Positions 57,991 through 64,000 of a stretch of 64,000 nucleotides of DNA are shown piece by piece. This DNA comes from Dendrophyllia cribrosa. Taxonomy: Eukaryota; Cnidaria; Anthozoa; Scleractinia; Dendrophylliidae. Numbering within the stretch: the first letter of the stretch is position 1; each line of letters starts with the position of its first letter. The notes below the pieces were generated by a model. It had not been told where the DNA came from. It worked only from the letters and a program-made list of their open reading frames with translations, and did not search any database. Made by a program: the position numbers and the translations under genes. The stretch spans positions 38,960,707-39,024,706 of the forward strand of contig JAJLRJ010000005.1 of NCBI GenBank assembly GCA_024195265.1, given 5' to 3'.

Positions 57991-58197
57991 ATGTTTGAAA
58001 GCTGAGCAGAAACAAACAAAAAAAAATTCAGAGTGGAATGAATTGAGATCAAACATGCAAAGGTGTTCCATCAGTAGTATTCTTACGTTAATCCCCTGAT
58101 GAGGACTTTACAATATACACCGAAATGAGGGCAAGTTCTCATGCAGAACCAACAGTAGTATTCTGTTGTGACCAGGTTGTTTTACTAGGAAGATTGA

Positions 58198-58550
58198 TCA
58201 ACCACGACGGCGACGGTAGCGAGAACGGCACAAGACGTTGAAGATTAACTTTTCAAAATGCCTCTGCTCTTATGCTAACATTTTGGTGCATTTCTCTGCT
58301 GTTGTCTGCAAAACAACGTCAAATGATCAAATATAAGATTCTGTGGAGAATCCGAACGCACGACGGTTACTTTCCTTTTCCATTTGAACTTGAAAAGCGT
58401 ACCTACGAATTTAGCTCCCGAGAATTTCACTCGCACAAGACAAATGAAATAAATTGGAACAGTATTGCAAATTACCGTATTAGTTTATAAAAGAGAACGA
58501 TTTTTTTAATGACGTTTTTTTGGCTTTGCCGTTGTGGTCGGTTTAAAGTC
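58198..58550. mobile_element. MITE with ACCACGACGGCGACGG end
   Basis: GATCAACCACGACGGCGACG at the left is imperfectly mirrored by TTTGCCGTTGTGGTCGG at the right. The interior (GTTGTCTGCAAAACAACGTC) is like a repeat I remember from corals. The 72-codon frame at 58272-58490 is inside it. Confidence 0.5.
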
Positions 58551-59393
58551 TCCACGTGCGCGACAGGTCACGTGATTGGTACTTTCGTACCTATCGTTTT
58601 TTTGTTCGCTGCTGTATTGTTATTTTAGCTGATTCATTTTGTACTAAATAGTAGAATGATAGGAGTGGTATTCTAACAATTTCAAACGACGAGACCAGAA
58701 TGACTAATATCAAAACGAGATGCCATTGATCATTAAGTTATTAGAGTCGTGCAAGGTATTCTAATTGGGCACTGGTTCCGAAAAATGAATCCTAAAAGTG
58801 GCACTTTGGTACATGCTTGTTGTTATTTCTATGGCTCTTTCGTGCCCCTCGTCATGTTGACAAAATGTGTTCAAACTAAGGATTAGTCACTGTACATATT
58901 TTCATTGTGTCTATATTGGCTTTTAACCCCCCTAATAAACAAGTCTTTATCTTTCTCAGTTCAAATAGTAACAAGAGAACGACTTGCTCTGAAATGTAAC
59001 ACTACGTAATATTGTCAGCTCATCATGAACTGCAAACTGTTCTTATAGAAATAACTGCCGGTGATTCGGTGGAATTAGATAAACCGCGGGCTAAGACCGG
59101 TTACATGTCACAGTTGAGTGGTATGCGTAAACAAGATCTAGTGCACACTTGATTATTCTCACGAATTTCAATACTGAGTTCAAAAGAAGATTCGCGTTTT
59201 ATGCTTAAGATGGTAAGGAATGCATAAGAAAACAGAAAAACAAATAAGCTCACCCCTCTCGTCAGTTGCAGACAGTTCCAATTTGCAATATATGCCAAAC
59301 TAAATATTCTATGTCGTCACGCAACTCGTCCTCACGCATCGTGTGACGACCCAACAAGATGTATGACTATATGTATGCCGCGGAAATTTCAAC

Positions 59394-59444
59394 CTCGTTC
59401 CCAGCAGACCCATTCTCTGAGAGAGGGGACCCTGGGAACGAGTT
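59394..59444. repeat. CTCGTTCCCAG hairpin
   Basis: CTCGTTCCCAG at the left and CTGGGAACGAG at the right around a 28-bp loop; a very short MITE or MITE end. Confidence 0.65.
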
Positions 59445-60567
59445 TGCGTCAATGACGCAGACAATGAGAAAATGCCGAGCGTGCGTTGTGACTTCGGCTC
59501 ACTTTGTTTGTATTGTGACTACAACATAAACGTCAAAAGAAAAGGGTGAATGCTTAAACTCGATGAGCTCTTCAACTCGGTTTCCTTTTTGCTGGATTGT
59601 CAAGCTCAATGATCGTTCACTACTGAGTTACCACCAGCATGGACCAGCCAGGGCCGTAGCCAGTATGAGGCAAACCGAGGCACTTGCCTCAGTCATGATC
59701 CCAGTGTTTTGTTTAAACGTAGTCATCATAAAGACCCTAAATAGCTAGGCGGGGAATTTAATCATGGATATTGCCTCAGTCCTTATTTTTTTCTGGCTAC
59801 GGCCCTTACCACTCAAAAATCTTCAAGTGTTCGACACGAAAGGAAGGCACAAGAAACCCAAAATAAGTACACTGGCTTATTTTTTGGGTGAAATTTCGAG
59901 TTCGGGCGCGCCTACTCTAGCTCCCTTTCTCGCGTTCCCCTCGCGCGCGTGTCCTCGAAATTTCGTCCTATAATTAAACTTACCTGCTCGCAAGCTCTAA
60001 CCTCAGAGAACGAGGACCTGCTCGCAAGCTACAAACAAACCGGCGCCTAATACAGTCGATCATACTCATGAGCCCCCCCCCCCCCTCCTCCCTAGCTCTC
60101 CCTTATAAGCTATAAAGGTATGTACGGCCCAAAGCGAGGAGCTCCCCCTCCTCTCCCCTGGATGAGCTTACACAGAGGCCACATTTCTACAACTGCCATA
60201 TTTTCGTTTCCTGGCTTCTTACCCTTTCACTCAACAAGACGACTACTTCTCTTCAACGGCCGGATCAGAAAAATGGATTGTGATCCGTGCGTTAACTTGA
60301 GGTGTAGTTACTGTAACATTAGCTACAACAGTTCAGACGTCTTTAAAATTGAATTTGGTTAGCTGATAACCAGTCTGGAAAAAAATCATTTCATAAGCGT
60401 TTATGCCGTCATGCACGCAAAGAGATGACTGTTTTAGCAGGCTGTTGTTTGAGCTCATTTACATGTACATTAGATTGGGTTTATAAAAAGGGTATAATGT
60501 ATGATCTGCCTCAACCTAATTAAATAACTGAAAAAGATAATTTGCATAGCAAGAACACATAACTTAC

Positions 60568-60632
60568 CGAAAGGATTTCCATATAACTCATCGGCACTGC
60601 GATAAACTGGGATGTTTGTCGGAACGAGCTGG
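60568..60632 (-). CDS. Candidate upstream exon of the RhoGAP gene
   Basis: Acceptor TATCTTTTGCAG, one base, 21 codons (QLVPTNIPVYRSADELYGNP then F), one base, donor GTAAGT. It starts in the phase left by 62496-62555 and ends in the phase needed by SAM exon 2 at 28955. Good splice sites on both sides and coding-like residues. Confidence 0.5.
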
Positions 60633-60724
60633 CTGCAAAAGATAAGAAAAAAGATGAAAAGTTAGCGCCACTCTTGTACTGATTTGTTGAAAGGCTGTGA
60701 GAAGCTTGATCATGTCTGGTTTTA

Positions 60725-60910
60725 AAGTTAGTGTACTTCTAACTTTTGAGTCTGTCAATCAAATCCTATGGGGTGACCATTCAAACGAAATCTTTTTGGC
60801 AGTACTTTTGCATGGTACCATTTGTTTTTCAATATTTTACAAAATGAAATTTGGGATTTTTCTTGAATTTTGATGTTTGGCACTCAGTGGGTGTTTTAAA
60901 AAGGGTTGAT
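60725..60910 (-). repeat. Family B MITE
   Basis: CTAACTTTTGAGTCTGTCAA, TTTTGCATGGTACCATTTGT, AAATTTGGGATTTTTCTTGA, TTTGGCACTCAGTGGGTGTT. The left end is truncated. Confidence 0.7.
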
Positions 60911-61067
60911 GTCTGAGTATCCTGCGTAGCAGTTGTTTCCTCTCCGAGAGCGCGGGAGGCGCGCGATGGCATGGGGATCGTTTTTGCGCCCATCTCCCGT
61001 TCGTTTTTCGCGCCTGTAAAGGAAAAGAACTTGACTGCTACCGTCAGAAAAACACTTCAGGCTCCCA

Positions 61068-61219
61068 GTTGTTCAAAAGGTGGATAGCGCGCTATCTACC
61101 GGATAAAACTGACACTATCCAGTGGCCGAAAATACATTTGGTCTTGTTAATGATCGTTAATGCTTATTCATTGGATAGTGATTTATCCAGTGGATAGCGC
61201 TATCCTCCTTTTGAACAAC
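61068..61219. mobile_element. MITE with GTTGTTCAAAAGG inverted ends
   Basis: GTTGTTCAAAAGGTGGATAG at the left and its mirror TATCCTCCTTTTGAACAAC at the right. Inner blocks (CACTATCCAGTGG, GGATAGTGATTTATCCAGTG) are also palindromic. 152 bp, no coding. Confidence 0.75.
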
Positions 61220-61361
61220 AGAGGTCTGCAGATGGACAACTAATTCCACGTAAACTGAGTAAAAAATTTTTTTGAGAGGACATCCACATCAGTGAGCCAT
61301 AGCTTATTCTTATGCTAGTCTTCATTTCAGCGGATCCACTCGGATTTCGAAAATGTCTGTT

Positions 61362-61386
61362 CATTTATTTATTTATTTATTTATTC
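61362..61386 (+). repeat. (TTTA)n microsatellite
   Basis: About six TTTA units. Confidence 0.85.
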
Positions 61387-62495
61387 ATTAGTTTCTTTGA
61401 TCTGGTTTATAGCAAAAGCAGCTTGAAAATAGCATTTTAGAGTGCAAATACGCACCAAAACTAATGCAAATATTACACGTTATTACACTCTTCTGACCAA
61501 GTGCAAGGAAAATTACTTAAAGCACGAAGTTCCGATAAAAAAGGAGCCTGGTCTGGTCATTCTCACCTCCAGTCGTCAATCAACCACTGAAGCACTAACA
61601 ACTGACAAAAAACATGCGTCATTACTAAGACCATTGCTAACACAATTTGGAAAAACTTTATGAAAGTTATATCAGAAGTCTTTTTGAATTTTTTTTTTTT
61701 TTTTTTTTGCTTTATATGTAAATCTTGGTTTAATTTGATTTTTGAAGCAAATTATATTTAAAGGACGCGCAAGTTAACCACGTTTTGTGACTGAAAGACG
61801 CCTTTTAAAATTTGCATTTCACACCCAAAAGGTGTGAAATGGGGGAGAAGCTAAGCCTTTTACATCAGAACTTCGTGTTTAAAAACAAATGACATACAGC
61901 AAAAACGTATTTTATTTATGTTCAATTTAATTTTTTTTTTTGAAAAATTTTGCGGTGTTCGCACAAAAGCGATCGAAGATAAGCGACCATTTTGCACTGA
62001 AAAAAATATACGAAGAACATGATGCACTTTTATTGTACATGTTACGACATCGGAATGCCCGCACTTCTACATTTCTGGCATCTTTTCACGTTCTGTTAAC
62101 CGGCTCCCGGCCAAGCAAGTCCCGTGTAAATAAAGTTCTTGTTTTTGCCGTTTAGACCTCGAAGCAGTGACCCGAACTCGGACGTGCATTTAGTCTCCTT
62201 CATTAACCTTCTTACAAAGCCGTTATGAACTGAAATGATGAAGAGTTATTCCTTTAGATTTTATTTCCGGTATTAATGGATCTTAAATTAGTTTTCCTTC
62301 AGGCTGTATAACTTTAAAATTGCATATTTCATGTGAAAAAGTGGTGGCTGTGCTTCGGTAACATTTTTATATCTTGTCGTAGTAAACCATTTCTGACTAG
62401 AAATTTTTATAGTGCTTTAGCTTCACTTTATAATGCTTGAGAGATTTCACATTGATAAAAATGTAAAGAGTTCAAAGTATTCCACGATCACTTAC
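61387..62495. other. Stretch without supported genes
   Basis: Frames at 61442-61663 and 61940-62155 (+) have no domain. A poly-T run is at about 61688-61709. Nothing else recognised. Confidence 0.35.
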
Positions 62496-62555
62496 AAAGC
62501 ACTCTGTGAATTTACGTCAGTCAGTAATTGATTAATCTCCTTGATTGATATCCTG
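62496..62555 (-). CDS. Candidate upstream exon of the RhoGAP gene
   Basis: Acceptor CCTTACAG (or three bases later, at CAG), one base, 19 codons (RISIKEINQLLTDVNSQSA), two bases, donor GTAAGT. The two spare bases complete TTC with the first base of 60568-60632. The exon before it must end with two bases and was not found, so it may lie beyond the right edge. Confidence 0.45.
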
Positions 62556-62703
62556 CTGTAAGGTAAATATAACTTAATGTATTGACTGGAAAGTAATTTA
62601 AACAACCAACCGTATTTTAATATACGAAGTTGTTGCGTGCTGTGCAGTAATTTCCAAGGCTAAAATTAAGGGAGTCGAATATGAAAATTTATCAGACCCG
62701 TGA

Positions 62704-62711
62704 TGACGTCA
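62704..62711. promoter_or_regulatory. Palindromic CRE
   Basis: TGACGTCA within GATGACGTCAGTG, about 150 bp upstream (minus-strand sense) of the exon at 62496-62555. It may mark a further promoter; position is the only evidence. Confidence 0.3.
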
Positions 62712-63471
62712 GTGGGGTAGACGTGGAATACCGTCAATGCAAACCTTTCAGTGTTGTGTATTTACCTTTAAAACATGAAGAAGAGAATGTGCATTGCTTT
62801 AGGAATTTTGATTAGAAGATTGTTTAAAATGTTTGCACTTTTGCCATTTGTAGCTAGATCTTTTGTAAACAAGGTGAAAGCTTAAACCAAGCTTTGGATA
62901 TTCGTCTGTCAGCGCGTAGTATCAGTTTAGGCCAAAATGTTGAAACAAATTGCAATACGGCAAAAGAATATTTCGCTCCGTAGTACTTCGTTTCCTTCAA
63001 CACACTAAATCTTTACTAAAAACTGCCCGTTAAATTATAAACCTTTTGGGACACAGTTACAGATTGAATTAAGCTCTATTTTAATGCACTGTCCAAATAA
63101 TGATTGATTAGACCCAGCTGATTAGGCCGTTTATGTCTTTCTCACTTCGCGTTCCAAATGATCCAGAAAGCTTAGCAGTGCAAACTCTCCAAGCATTGCT
63201 TCTAGCCACAGTTAATCCTATTTCGCGAGCGTTTTGTAATGCCTATGCTCGATTGAACGTACGCCGGCACGTTTTCGCAATCTGGATTTCCCATATGAAT
63301 TCCACAGACGGACATCGTCAGACTGGCGACCCTGTGTACGTTGCATATGTAATTTAACATAAACATACAATTGAAATCAGCCGTGGAAGAATTCGAAAAC
63401 AAGTGAGCTTGCGGAATAAAAATATCAACATCTAAGCTCTCAAATACGTGCTGTTATTTTGTTTTTCTTAC
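62712..63471. other. Stretch without supported genes
   Basis: Overlapping frames at 63133-63402 on both strands lack any domain or splice support. Confidence 0.35.
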
Positions 63472-63532
63472 CTTCAAACCACTGAAAACCACTTAAGTCA
63501 GAACTGGATTCTCCTGGATTTGCTGCTAACAT
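63472..63532 (-). CDS. Candidate distal first coding exon of the RhoGAP gene
   Basis: The ATG at 63532 opens MLAANPGESSSDLSGFQWFE plus one base at a strong donor GAAG|GTAAGA. The spare base fits SAM exon 2, which would give ...FQWFE-E-LEALEACYWL. It does not fit 62496-62555. Sequence 5' of the ATG looks untranslated. Could instead start another gene. Confidence 0.45.
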
Positions 63533-64000
63533 GAGGATGGAGTGACTACGTAAAATCGCACGATCGGCTGGACGATTGCAATGCGTTTTTACGTTCATTA
63601 ATGTCTCGGCCTTGGAGGTTAATAAAGGGTTGTAAAGACCAGTAAAAGGCTCAACAGCTGTATAACCCCGGATATGAGTTAATATTACTAGGCATATTTG
63701 GTAATGCCCTCGAGTCTACCCAGAGAACGCAAGTGATAATAAGGTCTGTAAAATGTTTGTCCACTTCCACGGCCAAAGTTAGTTATCTTACATCTGATTG
63801 GTTCGTGCTATTGTTTCGGATGCATTAAAAATGCGTATTTTCGCAGACAAAAACCATTAACACGTTGTGACATATTTCAATCGATTGGAATTGGGTGGTA
63901 TTATTTTTATAAAGGGTAAAAGGAATGCTATCCATTTAATCAAATAATTAAAATGTTATTTTAATACGACCTCGGGCAAAAACGACTAAACCGCGAGTGA
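63533..64000. other. Right-edge stretch
   Basis: Presumably 5' flank or UTR of the 63472-63532 exon. No clear repeat or further exon. Confidence 0.3.

Noticed and set aside
59101..59298. Minus frame with a possible donor (GAGAGGGGTGAG)
   Set aside because: No ATG in a sensible place, poor donor context and no phase-compatible partner.

Overview
This is eukaryotic, intron-rich, AT-rich DNA with little coding sequence and many short DNA-transposon derivatives. The host is an animal. The one strongly recognisable gene is a metazoan DLC1/STARD13/STARD8-type RhoGAP, and several repeats look like ones I remember from stony-coral genomes (for example the CTCGTTCCCAG hairpin and the GTTGTTCAAAAGG inverted-repeat element). 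My best inference is an anthozoan cnidarian, probably a stony coral. That rests on memory, not on a search.

The centre of the window (18.0-31.9 kb, minus strand) holds a complete DLC1-like gene. I rebuilt it as 18 coding exons whose reading phases all agree, giving 822 residues: an N-terminal SAM domain (about 34-100), a serine-rich linker with a tyrosine motif like DLC1's tensin-binding site (SVYDNL, 195-200), a RhoGAP domain with its arginine finger (R411), and a C-terminal START lipid-binding domain. Upstream on the same strand, out to 63.5 kb, are several small exon-like pieces with good splice sites. Those that could join the SAM exon all end in the phase it needs. I read them as alternative promoters and N-termini of this gene, spread over more than 30 kb; transcripts are needed to prove it.

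The left end (1.5-5.2 kb, minus strand) holds the 198-codon first coding exon of an unrecognised serine-rich protein that continues off the left edge, with a CRE/CCAAT promoter behind it, and a candidate three-exon gene of unknown function. Small candidate ORFs lie at 7.1 kb (+, signal-peptide-like), 30.6 kb (+, inside intron 1 of the RhoGAP gene), 33.4 kb (-) and 55.1 kb (-).

The rest is mostly repeats. A 106-bp-period satellite-like family ("family A") occurs in arrays and fragments throughout. A related family of short inverted-repeat elements flanked by TTAA ("family B") shares its core. A 4.6-kb foldback element (11.68-16.33 kb) has arms of about 1.06 kb, TTAA at both ends, and several other elements nested in its loop. 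There are also pogo/mariner-like MITEs, hairpin MITEs, a 5'-truncated non-LTR retrotransposon ending in (GAT)n, a tRNA-like SINE fragment, homopolymer tracts and a roughly 500-bp tandem duplication. I found no rRNA, intact tRNA, CRISPR array or prokaryotic feature.
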